The notes: generated by a model from the letters alone, not told the origin. Positions 53,597 to 63,094 are shown, counted from the stretch's first letter. The stretch: DNA of 64,000 bases from Anaerolinea thermophila (GCF_020723905.1 NZ_DYHZ01000003.1:314509-378508), one strand, 5' to 3'. Made by a program: numbers and translations.

Positions 53597-54172
53597 ATGT
53601 GGGACTACCGTGAGTTTCTTGGAGAGGTCTTAATTGACTCCGAAACTTTGCAAAAGCGCATCCTGGAATTGGGAGAACAAATCAGCCAAGACTACGAAGG
53701 AAAAAAACTTCTACTGGTTTGCATTCTTCGTGGGGGAGTCATGTTCCTTACTGATCTTATGCGTGCAATCCGGATTCCCCATGCCATAGAATTTATGGCA
53801 GTTTCTTCATACGGTGTTGGAGGAAGACATTCTTCAGGGCAGGTACGGATTACCTTTGACCTGAACACCGACATTTCCGAATGGGATGTGATTCTGGTTG
53901 AAGATATTATTGACAGCGGCCATACCCTTCACTCTGTGCTGGAACTGTTATCTATCCGACAACCAAAGAGTTTAAGCGTATGCGCCTTACTGGATAAATC
54001 AGAGAGAAGAGAAGTGGAAATTCCTTTGAAGTACGTGGGATTTGAAATTCCGAACAAATTTGTCTTTGGTTACGGATTGGATATCGACGATTTCTATCGG
54101 AATCTTCCTTTCATCGGTGTGGTGAATCTGGAAAAGTACAATTCGATGATAAGCCAACAGGAGAAAGGGTGA
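53597..54172 (+). CDS. hpt: hypoxanthine phosphoribosyltransferase
   Basis: A 191-residue phosphoribosyltransferase: the PRPP-binding loop VEDIIDSGHTLHSVLELL (near 99), the early loop LRGGVMFLTDLMRAI and the YGVGGRHSSGQV flexible loop fit HPRT. It salvages hypoxanthine and guanine to nucleotides. With tdk it makes this a salvage pair. It overlaps the CCA-enzyme gene by 4 bases. Confidence 0.95.
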   Translation: MWDYREFLGEVLIDSETLQKRILELGEQISQDYEGKKLLLVCILRGGVMFLTDLMRAIRIPHAIEFMAVSSYGVGGRHSSGQVRITFDLNTDISEWDVILVEDIIDSGHTLHSVLELLSIRQPKSLSVCALLDKSERREVEIPLKYVGFEIPNKFVFGYGLDIDDFYRNLPFIGVVNLEKYNSMISQQEKG

Positions 54173-55701
54173 ATCAGTCTTTTAATCAGGAATTGAGCCA
54201 CATTCTGAAAACGATCCTCATTGAAAGCAGAGGTACACCCATTTATCTGGTTGGGGGTTCTGTTCGGGATTGGTTCTTGGGGGTTCAATCGCATGATCTG
54301 GATTTTTGCTTGAACGATTCTCCTGTACCATTAGCGCGTCGTGTAGCCAATGCGTTACAGGCAGGGGTGTTTCTATTGGATGAAGAGCGGGAGACGATTC
54401 GTGTTGTCGTATCTCCACAGAAGGGACCGGTGACGTTTCTGGATTTTGCCCGTTTCCGAGAAAGGGATTTAGAGGAAGATTTACGCAAACGAGATCTCAC
54501 CATTAACGCCATGGCTATTCCTTTGCAGGAAGCGTTTTGTATCCCCAGTGCTTCACTGTCTGTTTTGGATCCCTGTGGTGGCTTGCAAGATCTCAAAGGA
54601 AAAGTTTTAAGAGCCTGCTCATCATCCTCTTTTGATGATGATCCTGCCAGAGTCTTACGTCTGGTCCGTTTTGCCCAGAAACTCGAATTTCGTATCGAAG
54701 ATTCTACATTTCAATTGGCACGCAGTGCCGTCCCACTTCTGGGATCCGTTTCTGCTGAACGAAAAAGGGACGAGATTTTTCAAATTTTAGAAGGCAAAAA
54801 GGTTCGCCTTGGAATTGATTTACTAGATCGTCTCAACGCTTTGTCTGTCATTTTTCCTGAACTGGATAAGTTGAAGGGGGTTCAACAATCTCCTCCCCAT
54901 GTACAGGATGTTTGGCACCATACCCTCGAAACGGTCAGCCGGCTGGAATTATTGCTTAAGGTACTTGCGGAAGACCTGTCTGAACAATCTCCCACTGGCT
55001 TGTTTGCAGCGCAAGCCTCTCTCTGGTTAGGACGGTATCGAGAACAATTCAAAGCCCATTTTAATCAGCGAATCAATCCGCTTCGTCTTTTACGTGGTTT
55101 AACCTTTTTTTCTGCCTTATATCATGATGTAGGAAAACCAGACACTGCTTTTGAAGATGAGAATGGGCGGATTCGTTTTTTCAACCATGAGGAAGCCAGC
55201 AAGAGCCTCGCTGTCTTGCGTGCCCGCTCTCTGGCGTTGAGCAACGATGAGGTTGAGCACATTCAAAAAGTAATTTCCGGTCACATGAGAATCCACTGGC
55301 TGGTTTCGGAAGAGAAAGAACCGTCGCCTCGCGCAATCTATCGGTTTTATCGAGATTTTGGTGATGCCGGGATAGATATTTGTCTGCTTTCACTGGCAGA
55401 TCTCTGGGCGACTTATTCTTATACATTGACTAGTGACCGATGGGTAAATGAATTAAAAATTTGCAAGATTCTCTTAGAAGCAAGATGGGAAAAGGAAACC
55501 GCATTGGTGACACCTCCCAAATTAGTAAATGGGGAGGATCTCATCCGGGAGTTTAACTTACAACCCGGGCCATTGATTGGTAAAATTTTACAAGCCATTC
55601 GAGAGGCTCAAGTGGAGGGATTGGTTACAGATAAGCCTTCGGCCCTCACTTTTGCCAGAGAATGGATCGCAAACTGGTCTCCTCACCAAAAGGAGGATTA
55701 G
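54169..55701 (+). CDS. CCA tRNA nucleotidyltransferase/polyA polymerase-family protein
   Basis: A 510-residue class II nucleotidyltransferase. The catalytic head has LVGGSVRDWFLG and the DLDF Asp pair, followed by RRRDLTIN-like KRDLTINAMA and the neck motif LRLVRFAQKLEF. A C-terminal HD domain carries ALYHDVGKPDT. Both tRNA genes here lack encoded CCA, so a CCA-adding enzyme is required. The HD domain, found in only part of the family, may add phosphodiesterase activity. The start is GTG, in the stop of hpt. Confidence 0.9.
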   Translation: MNQSFNQELSHILKTILIESRGTPIYLVGGSVRDWFLGVQSHDLDFCLNDSPVPLARRVANALQAGVFLLDEERETIRVVVSPQKGPVTFLDFARFRERDLEEDLRKRDLTINAMAIPLQEAFCIPSASLSVLDPCGGLQDLKGKVLRACSSSSFDDDPARVLRLVRFAQKLEFRIEDSTFQLARSAVPLLGSVSAERKRDEIFQILEGKKVRLGIDLLDRLNALSVIFPELDKLKGVQQSPPHVQDVWHHTLETVSRLELLLKVLAEDLSEQSPTGLFAAQASLWLGRYREQFKAHFNQRINPLRLLRGLTFFSALYHDVGKPDTAFEDENGRIRFFNHEEASKSLAVLRARSLALSNDEVEHIQKVISGHMRIHWLVSEEKEPSPRAIYRFYRDFGDAGIDICLLSLADLWATYSYTLTSDRWVNELKICKILLEARWEKETALVTPPKLVNGEDLIREFNLQPGPLIGKILQAIREAQVEGLVTDKPSALTFAREWIANWSPHQKED

Positions 55702-55704
55702 GAG

Positions 55705-56469
55705 ATGACGCAAGAACCAGTGTCACTGTATTATGAGGAACATGGGCAGGGAAAACCCATCATCTTAATTCACGGTTTTCCATTAGATCATTCTATCTGG
55801 AATGAGGTGGTTCAACAACTTGCTGATAAAGCACGGGTGATCACGCTTGATTTAAGAGGGTACGGTGCTTCACCTAAACCGGAAGGGGATTACTCCATGC
55901 GTACCATGGCGGATGACATCCTGACATTGATGGATCGGTTAGGCCTGGAAAAAGCCATTGTGGCAGGCCATTCGATGGGAGGATATATTACCCTTGCCTT
56001 TGCAAAAGCCTATCCTCAACGTTTGAGCGGGGTAGGACTGGTTGCCACTCAGGCGGCCGCTGATTTACCCGAACGACGACAAGCCCGTTTAATTCTGGTA
56101 GATGAGATCAAGCGTAAGGGACCTCAGGCTGTGATTCATGCCACGTTGAAAAAATATAGTCGGAATCCCGAAGTGCTCAAATATACTCAAGAACTGATGC
56201 AGAAAGCTGCTCCTCATGTTTTAATGGCTTGTTTAAGGGGAATGGCAGATCGGGAAGATATGATGGATTTTCTAAAAGAAATCTCCGTTCCAACAGTGGT
56301 TATTGCTGGAGAACAGGATGACCTTATTCCCATAGAGAGGTCACTTGAGGTAGTAGAGCGGTTACAAAGAGGATGGATGGTAGCGATTCCCAATGCCGGA
56401 CATATGCCCATGATGGAAGCCCCTCAGCGGGTAGCATCAGCGTTCATTGAACTTCTTCAACAGACCTGA
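55705..56469 (+). CDS. alpha/beta hydrolase
   Basis: A 254-residue alpha/beta-hydrolase. The oxyanion HGFPLDHSIWNEV region, nucleophile elbow GHSMGGYITL (Ser near 92), Asp in AGEQDDLIP and the catalytic His in NAGHMPMMEAPQRV give the full triad. A small cap domain lies between about 120 and 190. Substrate unknown; esterase, lactonase or peroxidase-like roles are possible. An AGGAGG site overlaps the previous stop. Confidence 0.9.
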   Translation: MTQEPVSLYYEEHGQGKPIILIHGFPLDHSIWNEVVQQLADKARVITLDLRGYGASPKPEGDYSMRTMADDILTLMDRLGLEKAIVAGHSMGGYITLAFAKAYPQRLSGVGLVATQAAADLPERRQARLILVDEIKRKGPQAVIHATLKKYSRNPEVLKYTQELMQKAAPHVLMACLRGMADREDMMDFLKEISVPTVVIAGEQDDLIPIERSLEVVERLQRGWMVAIPNAGHMPMMEAPQRVASAFIELLQQT

Positions 56470-56478
56470 GAGGTTATC

Positions 56479-56841
56479 ATGTACATGGTGATGTTTGTTC
56501 TGGATGACTCAACCTTGCTGGATGAAGTGTTGGATGCGTGGTACAACGCTGGCATTACAGGGGCGACCATCTTTGAAAGTAATGGAATTTTTCGTCAGCG
56601 GGCGAAACGGTTTAATCTACCTGTGCGTTACTCTTTGCCCCATGTCACAGCCAGGATAGAAGCCAACTACACTCTGATGGCAATTGTCCCGGATGAAGAA
56701 ACTGTTCAGGCTTGTCTGAAAGCCTCTGAAAAAGTGGTGGGTGATCTGGACCAACCATACACAGGTGTCTTTGCTTCATGGCCCCTGACCTTTGTGAAAG
56801 GGGTACGGATAGAAAAGAAATCCCCCTCTTCGGGGGAATGA
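56479..56841 (+). CDS. small protein of possible P-II-like fold
   Basis: A 120-residue soluble protein. It begins MYMVMFVLDDSTLLDEVLDAWYNAGITGATIFES, which resembles the strand-helix-strand start of P-II/DUF-type ferredoxin-like domains. No exact family was recognised. It is the last gene of the housekeeping operon, 9 bases after the hydrolase; its end contains a CCCCC-TCTT-CGGGGG hairpin that may aid termination. Confidence 0.7.
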   Translation: MYMVMFVLDDSTLLDEVLDAWYNAGITGATIFESNGIFRQRAKRFNLPVRYSLPHVTARIEANYTLMAIVPDEETVQACLKASEKVVGDLDQPYTGVFASWPLTFVKGVRIEKKSPSSGE

Positions 56842-56857
56842 ATTATTCGCAAGATTT

Positions 56858-57154
56858 CTAGGGGAAAATTTCTGTTAATAAGGGCTGATAGGTGCATTTG
56901 CATCCATTGGGGTTAGAACAGCCATCCACTGGTAGAGCAGGAACCTGATCTTTGGGGTAAGTTCCTTCTAAAGCCATGCATGTTGGACAGGCATCTGCGC
57001 TCACTGCCACATGAATAGCATAGACCCGCGGATTCTCGCGCATTTTTTTCAAGGCAATAGACGTAACAGATTCTTCCCGTAAGTCAGCCTGACAGGTAGG
57101 ACAGAACACAATTTCATCCGAAACCATGGTTTTACAACGAGAACAGGTTTGCAT
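56858..57154 (-). CDS. zinc-ribbon protein
   Basis: A 98-residue soluble protein. The N-terminal CSRC...CPTC (about 4-22) is a zinc ribbon; a second Cys cluster, CPTC near 56 and C-x7-C-x-C near 79-87, may bind another metal. No catalytic motif was recognised. It is convergent with the housekeeping operon and divergent from nothing; the next gene on the same strand is a response regulator 47 bases upstream. Confidence 0.75.
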   Translation of the reverse strand: MQTCSRCKTMVSDEIVFCPTCQADLREESVTSIALKKMRENPRVYAIHVAVSADACPTCMALEGTYPKDQVPALPVDGCSNPNGCKCTYQPLLTEIFP

Positions 57155-57201
57155 AATTTGCCTCTACTTTGGATGATTTTCCGCTATTTTACTACGGTTC
57201 T

Positions 57202-57600
57202 CTACAGGCTAAGTCCCGGCTTTGTAAGACTTTTTTTAACCATGGAAGATCTCCGGAGAAGCTTATTAATTTGTGCAGTCAGAATTGCGCTTGATACAGG
57301 TTTTGACAGGAAGCCATCCGCACCACTGTCAAGAGCCTGAGCAATGACCTTGGGGGAATCGAGGGCTGAGACAACCAGAATGGGTACCGTACTGAATTCT
57401 CTGATTTTTTTGCAAATTTCCACTCCGTTCATCTCTGGAAGGAGCAGATCTAGGATGACGATATCAGGTTGCTCGGAACGGGCTAATTCCAGTCCATCAG
57501 AGGCAGTATTGGCAACAAGCGTCTCTGCCCCTGATGGTGCCAGTAATACCGAGAGCAAATCCGTCATACCAGGGTCGTCGTCAATGATGAGGATCTTCAT
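57202..57600 (-). CDS. single-domain response regulator
   Basis: A 132-residue receiver-only protein with IIDDDPGMTD, the phospho-acceptor in IVILDLLLPEMNG (near 52) and the Lys in LSKPVSS. With no output domain it may be a phosphorelay shuttle or a protein-interaction switch. ATG 57600 has an AGGA site 8 bases upstream; an in-frame ATG at 57618 is weaker. No kinase is adjacent. Confidence 0.88.
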   Translation of the reverse strand: MKILIIDDDPGMTDLLSVLLAPSGAETLVANTASDGLELARSEQPDIVILDLLLPEMNGVEICKKIREFSTVPILVVSALDSPKVIAQALDSGADGFLSKPVSSAILTAQINKLLRRSSMVKKSLTKPGLSL

Positions 57601-57723
57601 GTGCTTTTCCTGATCCATAGTTATTTCTAGGTAAACCTATTATCAATCATATCTGAGAGTTTTTACCTTTCAATGGGTTTACAGTCTTTTGCAAAGTTGG
57701 ATAGACATCTCCGATAAAAAACT

Positions 57724-57751
57724 TTGCCAATCGATGGCTTTGTGGTAGAAT
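57724..57751 (+). promoter_or_regulatory. promoter of ppdK
   Basis: TTGCCA (57724-57729), 16 bases, then TAGAAT (57746-57751) preceded by TGG (extended -10). The leader to the ATG at 57817 is about 58 bases and includes the GGAGG ribosome site. The stretch 57601-57723 holds nothing else I can support. Confidence 0.5.
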
Positions 57752-57816
57752 TTTGTGGATTTTGGCGAAATATCCCCTGCTATGGGGTTGTTTATCTTTT
57801 CATGGAGGATTCCAAA

Positions 57817-60516
57817 ATGACGCAAAAAAAATGGGTATATGTATTCAATGAACTGGACCAGGCATCCGCTTACGTGGGAGGTTCCTGGGACGCCGTGCGA
57901 GGTTTGCTGGGTGGTAAGGGAGCAAACCTGTTCGAGATGTATCGTATCGGGTTACCTGTCCCCCCCTTCTTTACCGTAACAACTGAGGCTTGCAATGCCT
58001 ACTTGGCGGCTGGGGAAAAGTTCCCTGAAGGAATGTGGGATCAGGAACTTGAGGCTCTTCATAAGATTGAAGAAGCCAGCGGGAAGAAATTTGGCGACCC
58101 TAACAATCCTTTGCTGGTCTCCTGCCGTTCTGGTGCAAAATTTTCTATGCCCGGCATGATGGATACGGTATTGAACATTGGTTTGAACGACGAAACCGTT
58201 CAGGGCATGATCAAACTCACCAACAACCCGCGCTTTGTGTATGATTCCTATCGCCGCCTGATCATGATGTTTGGTGCAGTGGTGTTGGGTCTGCCCGATG
58301 AGGCTTTCGAAGAGCCCATGGAAGCCTTTAAGCACCAGAAAGGCGCTAAATCCGATACTGATCTGACTGCTGAAGACTTGAAAGAACTTTCTGAGATCTT
58401 CAAGAAGGTTGTTCGCGAGAACAAGGGGTTTGATTTCCCGCAGGATCCCATCGAACAATTGCGTCTTGCTACCGAAGCCGTATTCAAGTCCTGGAATGGG
58501 AAGCGCGCCATTGACTACCGCCGCGCTGAGGGTATTCCCGACAATCTTGGTACTGCCGTCAACATTGTAACCATGGTCTTTGGGAACATGGGTTGGGATT
58601 CTGGCACAGGTGTTGCCTTTACCCGCAATCCATCCACAGGTGAGCGCAAAGTCTTCGGTGAATACCTGCTGAACGCTCAGGGCGAGGATGTGGTTGCCGG
58701 TATCCGCAACACTGACCCCATTGAGAAGATGGCAGAAACCCTTCCTGAAGCCTACAATGAATTCATGAAGATCTGTGAGATTCTGGAGAAACACTACCGC
58801 GACATGCAAGATATGGAATTCACTATTGAGCGCGGTAAGTTGTGGATGCTCCAGACCCGCAATGGCAAACGCACTGCAAGAGCAGCCATTAAGATCGCAG
58901 TAGATATGGCAAACGAAGGATTGATCTCCAAAGAAGAAGCAGTCATGCGCGTTTCCACCAAACAGGTGGATGCAATGCTTCATCCGCAATTTGACGAGAA
59001 TGCTCGTAAGGCTGCCAAGAAAGAAGGACGTCTCTTTGCTACTGGCGTAAATGCTTCTCCGGGTGCGGCTGTGGGACAGGTCTTCTTTGACGCTGATACC
59101 GCCGAAAAGAAAGGCAAGGAAGAAGGCTTGCAGGTGATCATGGTTCGTCCCTTCACCAAACCGGATGACGTGCATGGTATGCTTGCAGCGAAAGGCATTC
59201 TGACCAGTGAAGGTGGTGCTACCTCCCATGCCGCTGTGGTGGCGCGTCAGTTTGGCGTCCCCTGTGTGGTTGGTGCTTCCTCCATCCGTATTGATCTGGA
59301 AAAACGCCAGATGAAGGCTGGCGATGTTGTGGTTAAGGAAGGCGATTGGATTTCGCTGGATGGTGGCACGGGTGAAGTCTTCCTGGGCAAAATGGATCTC
59401 AGTATTCCTGACCTCGAAGAGCAAAAGGATCTCCTTACCCTGCTGAATTGGGCGGATGAAATTGCCCGTCTGCAGGTTTGGGCGAATGCTGACTACCCCA
59501 AGGATGCTCGCCGCGCTCGTTCCTATGGCGCCAAAGGCATCGGGTTGTGCCGCACTGAACACATGTTCTTTGAGCCTGAGCGCCTGCCCATTGTTCAGCG
59601 CATGATTCTGGCGGAAACCATTGACGAACGCAAGAAGGCTCTGGACGAACTTCTGCCCTTCCAGCGCTCGGACTTTGAAGGTTTGTTTGAAGCCATGGAT
59701 GGATACCCCGTGATCATCCGTCTGATCGACCCGCCTCTGCATGAATTCATGCCCGACGAAGAGAAACTTTTCGAAGAGGTCATCACGATGCGGGTTAAGG
59801 GTGAGACCCAGGGGCTTGCAGAAAAAGAAAAACTGCTTGCCAGCATCCGCGCGATGCATGAAAGCAATCCCATGATGGGCCTGCGTGGCGTGCGTTTGAG
59901 CATCTACATGCCTGAAATTGTTGAAATGCAGGTTCGGGCGATTTTCGAAGCAGCGGCAAACTGCACCTTAAGGGGCGTCAAAGTTAAACCCGAAGTCATG
60001 ATCCCGTTGACCGGTACGGTAAAGGAATTGGAATGGATCCAGCCGCGCCTTGAACGCATTGCCAAACAGGTGATGAGCGAGAAAGGCGTTAACTTCCCGT
60101 ACAAGTTTGGCACCATGATTGAAATCCCGCGCGCTGCAGTAACCGCAGGTGAGATTGCTCGCCTGGCTGAGTTCTTCTCCTTCGGTACTAACGACCTGAC
60201 TCAGATGACCTTTGGCTACAGCCGTGATGACGCCGAGCGTAACTTCCTCATCAAGTATGTTGAGGAAGGTATTCTTGAGAAGAATCCCTTCCAGACGCTC
60301 GATCGCGAAGGCGTGGGACGCCTGATGCGCATGGCAGTTGAAGAAGGACGCCGCACCCGTCCTGAACTGGAAGTGGGTATCTGCGGTGAGCACGGTGGCG
60401 ATCCTGATTCTATTGAGTTCTGCCACTTGATTGGTCAGAACTACGTGAGTTGCTCACCGTTCCGTGTGCCGGTGGCTCGTCTGGCTGCTGCACAGGCGGC
60501 AATTAAAAACCGCTAA
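57817..60516 (+). CDS. ppdK: pyruvate phosphate dikinase
   Basis: A 899-residue enzyme of standard length. The nucleotide-binding part includes GGKGANLFEM and SCRSGAKFSMPGMMDTVLN; the swivelling phospho-His domain has GGATSHAAVVARQFGVPCVVG; the PEP/pyruvate domain has GLCRTEHMFF and the C-terminal CGEHGGDP with catalytic Cys. It interconverts pyruvate, ATP and Pi with PEP, AMP and PPi. ATG 57817 has GGAGG 8 bases upstream; the reading from 57724 starts inside the promoter. Codon use is strongly C-biased at third positions, as expected for high expression. No regulatory PPDK kinase gene is nearby. Confidence 0.97.
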   Translation: MTQKKWVYVFNELDQASAYVGGSWDAVRGLLGGKGANLFEMYRIGLPVPPFFTVTTEACNAYLAAGEKFPEGMWDQELEALHKIEEASGKKFGDPNNPLLVSCRSGAKFSMPGMMDTVLNIGLNDETVQGMIKLTNNPRFVYDSYRRLIMMFGAVVLGLPDEAFEEPMEAFKHQKGAKSDTDLTAEDLKELSEIFKKVVRENKGFDFPQDPIEQLRLATEAVFKSWNGKRAIDYRRAEGIPDNLGTAVNIVTMVFGNMGWDSGTGVAFTRNPSTGERKVFGEYLLNAQGEDVVAGIRNTDPIEKMAETLPEAYNEFMKICEILEKHYRDMQDMEFTIERGKLWMLQTRNGKRTARAAIKIAVDMANEGLISKEEAVMRVSTKQVDAMLHPQFDENARKAAKKEGRLFATGVNASPGAAVGQVFFDADTAEKKGKEEGLQVIMVRPFTKPDDVHGMLAAKGILTSEGGATSHAAVVARQFGVPCVVGASSIRIDLEKRQMKAGDVVVKEGDWISLDGGTGEVFLGKMDLSIPDLEEQKDLLTLLNWADEIARLQVWANADYPKDARRARSYGAKGIGLCRTEHMFFEPERLPIVQRMILAETIDERKKALDELLPFQRSDFEGLFEAMDGYPVIIRLIDPPLHEFMPDEEKLFEEVITMRVKGETQGLAEKEKLLASIRAMHESNPMMGLRGVRLSIYMPEIVEMQVRAIFEAAANCTLRGVKVKPEVMIPLTGTVKELEWIQPRLERIAKQVMSEKGVNFPYKFGTMIEIPRAAVTAGEIARLAEFFSFGTNDLTQMTFGYSRDDAERNFLIKYVEEGILEKNPFQTLDREGVGRLMRMAVEEGRRTRPELEVGICGEHGGDPDSIEFCHLIGQNYVSCSPFRVPVARLAAAQAAIKNR

Positions 60517-60540
60517 ATTTGTAAACCATCTGTAAACTTA

Positions 60541-60585
60541 AAAAGGGTCTGGAGATGCCTGTTGAGGGAGTTCTCCAGACCCTTT
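60541..60585 (+). terminator. rho-independent terminator
   Basis: A long perfect stem AAAGGGTCTGGAGA...TCTCCAGACCCTTT about 25 bases after ppdK; the T-run is short but the stem is strong. Confidence 0.75.
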
Positions 60586-60630
60586 GTACTATAATTCAGG
60601 TAGGATTATGTCGCCTTGGAGGAATGACGG

Positions 60631-62202
60631 ATGTCAAATCGGAATCCAGAACAATCATCAAGTTCTCGAGTCATCGATGGTTTTATCGTTCTTTTTCTGG
60701 CTGTTGCTTCCATAGGAATTTTCACCTCCGGCTTGTTTCCTTATGCTGCTTTATTAGGGGATTTTCCCGGCACAAACATTACGCTAGCCCTGATTGTTGC
60801 TTTAGTTTCGGGTATTTTACTGGTTTATATTTATTCCTCTATTGGAGTATTTTCTCCCCATCATGGCGCTGATTATGTATTGATGTCTCGGGTGCTTACT
60901 GGTTCTCTTGGTTTTGCGGCTTCTTTTACCATGATGGTCGGGGTGGTGATGCTGGTCAGTGGGTTTACAGGTACTCTTGCCACTGTGGCTTTTCCGATTA
61001 TTTCTAAAACTGCTGGAATTACTGCGAACGCCAGTTTCTCGGTGTTGGAAGGTTTAAATTCGCCAACTGGAGTCATCATTGTTGGTTCGATTTTAATTGT
61101 GCTGGCTTTTATTGTAAGTATTTTCCCGGTACAAATTGCTCGTAATATTCTACGTTTGGGCTTTTTTCTTACTTTACTCAGTTGGGCAGGATTGCTTTTC
61201 CAATTAGCTGCACCTATACAGTCCTTTGCTGATGGGTGGAATACCTATATGGGGTTTGGTGCTTACGATCGACAACTTTTCATTGCCCGCCAGTTGGGTT
61301 TGACAACTGGACCATTTCCCAACGCGTTTTTAACTCTGGGCTTGATCATTGCCGTCATTTTATTCGTTGGTATTGTTATACCTGTCTGGATGGCAAAAGA
61401 GGTAAAGAAGCCTCAGCAGGATTTGCTTTTAGGAAATTTGGGTGCAGTTCTGATTGCTTCTGCCCTGTTTATTGTGACCAGTCTGTTTTTACTCCGCTTG
61501 GTGCCTGTTAACTGGCTTGCCGCGCAGAGTTATATTTATCTGAGAACTAGAGAGGGATCGGAAGCAGTCTATCCATGGTTGTTTTTCTACGCCAATATTC
61601 TTAGACCTAATCCCACATTAGCGTATTTATTCCTGCTGGGGTGGTTGATTGCAACATTCAATTTACTTCTTGTTACTATCATGGCAGGATCAAGAATGCT
61701 ATTAGCCTGGTCAAAAGACAAAATTTTACCCGTTTCGTTGTCATTCAAACATCCATCACTGGATACGCCAGTAGTGGCTGTTCTCTGGATGTCGTTGCTA
61801 TTGGAACTTGGAGTGATGCTATTTGCCCTGACCCATACCTATAGTTTAGAAAGCATAAGACCGTTTTTCTTTGTTATTGCTTCTGGACAGATTATTTCCG
61901 CTGTGGCTTTAGCTGTTTATCCCCTGAAGAACGTGGATGCTTTTCAAAAGGCTTCAGGCCCGGCAGGATGGCGGATAGGAAATATTCCCCTGGTTAGCCT
62001 TGCGGGATTGATTTGGGTTGCTTATGGGGTTTATTTATTGAATTACCTTGCACTCAGCCCGAGGGGGTTTGAATTAAGACCCTTTGGCTGGATCATGGGA
62101 ACTTTTGCGGTGGGTTTTGCGCTATACTGGTTCCGGAAGAATCAATTAATGAAACAGGGAATTAATTTAGAAATGATAGTTTCTCACCCCCCTGAGGAAT
62201 AA
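60631..62202 (+). CDS. APC-superfamily amino acid permease
   Basis: A 523-residue polytopic protein with about 12 hydrophobic segments. The N-terminal region around FTSGLFPYAALLGDFPG and the YSSIGVFSPHHGADYV segment resemble the first helices of APC transporters, and an AGSRMLLAWSKDKILP motif matches the helix 8 region. It is quite divergent from the permease at 4119, so the two are not recent duplicates. Substrate unknown. A GGAGG site precedes the ATG, and a terminator follows. Confidence 0.85.
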   Translation: MSNRNPEQSSSSRVIDGFIVLFLAVASIGIFTSGLFPYAALLGDFPGTNITLALIVALVSGILLVYIYSSIGVFSPHHGADYVLMSRVLTGSLGFAASFTMMVGVVMLVSGFTGTLATVAFPIISKTAGITANASFSVLEGLNSPTGVIIVGSILIVLAFIVSIFPVQIARNILRLGFFLTLLSWAGLLFQLAAPIQSFADGWNTYMGFGAYDRQLFIARQLGLTTGPFPNAFLTLGLIIAVILFVGIVIPVWMAKEVKKPQQDLLLGNLGAVLIASALFIVTSLFLLRLVPVNWLAAQSYIYLRTREGSEAVYPWLFFYANILRPNPTLAYLFLLGWLIATFNLLLVTIMAGSRMLLAWSKDKILPVSLSFKHPSLDTPVVAVLWMSLLLELGVMLFALTHTYSLESIRPFFFVIASGQIISAVALAVYPLKNVDAFQKASGPAGWRIGNIPLVSLAGLIWVAYGVYLLNYLALSPRGFELRPFGWIMGTFAVGFALYWFRKNQLMKQGINLEMIVSHPPEE

Positions 62203-62228
62203 ATTTTTATACTTGTTCTGGATAAGGC

Positions 62229-62268
62229 AAATCACAGGGCAGGCAACTCCCTGTGATTTGTTTCTTTC
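62229..62268 (+). terminator. rho-independent terminator
   Basis: An AAATCACAGGG...CCCTGTGATTT stem followed by GTTTCTTTC. It lies inside the upstream extension of the next reading frame, which argues for the shorter start of that gene. Confidence 0.75.
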
Positions 62269-62274
62269 TGTGGA

Positions 62275-62280
62275 TATAAT
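62275..62280 (+). promoter_or_regulatory. -10 box for a leaderless transcript
   Basis: TATAAT ends 7 bases before the ATG at 62288, with no ribosome site between; preceded directly by the terminator of the upstream gene. Confidence 0.5.
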
Positions 62281-62287
62281 TCAACTC

Positions 62288-63094
62288 ATGAGAACTCATC
62301 TACATCGCATTGTCACAGGTGTCGTCATTGGAGCACTAATGGGGGGGCTATACGCCTGGTTCGGTCAAGCCATTAATGGGTTACTACTACCCGGGGTGCC
62401 CTTGAAGCCAGGGGGAGGTGATTCTCTCCTGGAATATATCTTGAAATATACTTTTTCCGGTGCATTGTTAGGAGGTGTGGCATCTTTTCCAGAGTCAAAA
62501 TGGTTAGGGACGGTTTTGGGAGGATTTTCAGGCGCATTAGGATTAACGTTGTTGGGTACCCTTTCCCTTCAGGGAGGAGAGGAACGTACCTTAGGGATGT
62601 TTATCATGTTATTTTATCTGTTTTTACCTCTGGTTGTTTTGTATCTCCCCTTTGCTTATTTGGTGAGGCTTGGAGTATCCTCGCAGATCCCTGATCAGGA
62701 TCACCCTGAACTTTGGGCACGAAGATATCTTGTCCCCTTGGGACTCCTTCTTTTAGTATTCGTGATTTCTTTATTTTCAATTTATGGACGATCTGAGCGG
62801 AAAGCCTTCCAAATTGTAAATCAACTGATTCAGCAATCTCGTGCCTCCTCCAGTGTACAAGCCTTACCAGCCTCATTTCAGTCTGTTCAGGGCTATTGGG
62901 AGAATGCTCAAGGAGAATATACCCTTTGGTTGAGTGATCGAGTTGATCTATTTATGGGCCCACAACCAGCCAATTCACCTTTGTCTCAATTCTTAATCGT
63001 AGCAAAATTCGAAAACGGTTTTCAGTTTGCCTGTATTTTTCAAGGTGAGCAAACAATTGTTCCTTATTGTACAAATTATTCTTATGAACCTTAA
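62288..63094 (+). CDS. predicted membrane protein
   Basis: A 268-residue protein with about five hydrophobic segments (near 8-28, 50-70, 73-95, 103-125 and 150-170), Gly-rich helices such as TGVVIGALMGGLY and a soluble C-terminal domain of about 90 residues. No family recognised. I chose ATG 62288 because the terminator of the permease and a -10 box lie directly upstream; a longer frame from 62213 would include both. Confidence 0.75.
   Translation: MRTHLHRIVTGVVIGALMGGLYAWFGQAINGLLLPGVPLKPGGGDSLLEYILKYTFSGALLGGVASFPESKWLGTVLGGFSGALGLTLLGTLSLQGGEERTLGMFIMLFYLFLPLVVLYLPFAYLVRLGVSSQIPDQDHPELWARRYLVPLGLLLLVFVISLFSIYGRSERKAFQIVNQLIQQSRASSSVQALPASFQSVQGYWENAQGEYTLWLSDRVDLFMGPQPANSPLSQFLIVAKFENGFQFACIFQGEQTIVPYCTNYSYEP

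Noticed and set aside
57952-59859. A 635-codon open frame antisense to ppdK
   Set aside because: It lies fully inside ppdK on the other strand, has no ribosome site, and its composition (His, Phe and Asn rich) is that of a mirror of biased codons. The open frame follows from ppdK codon bias.
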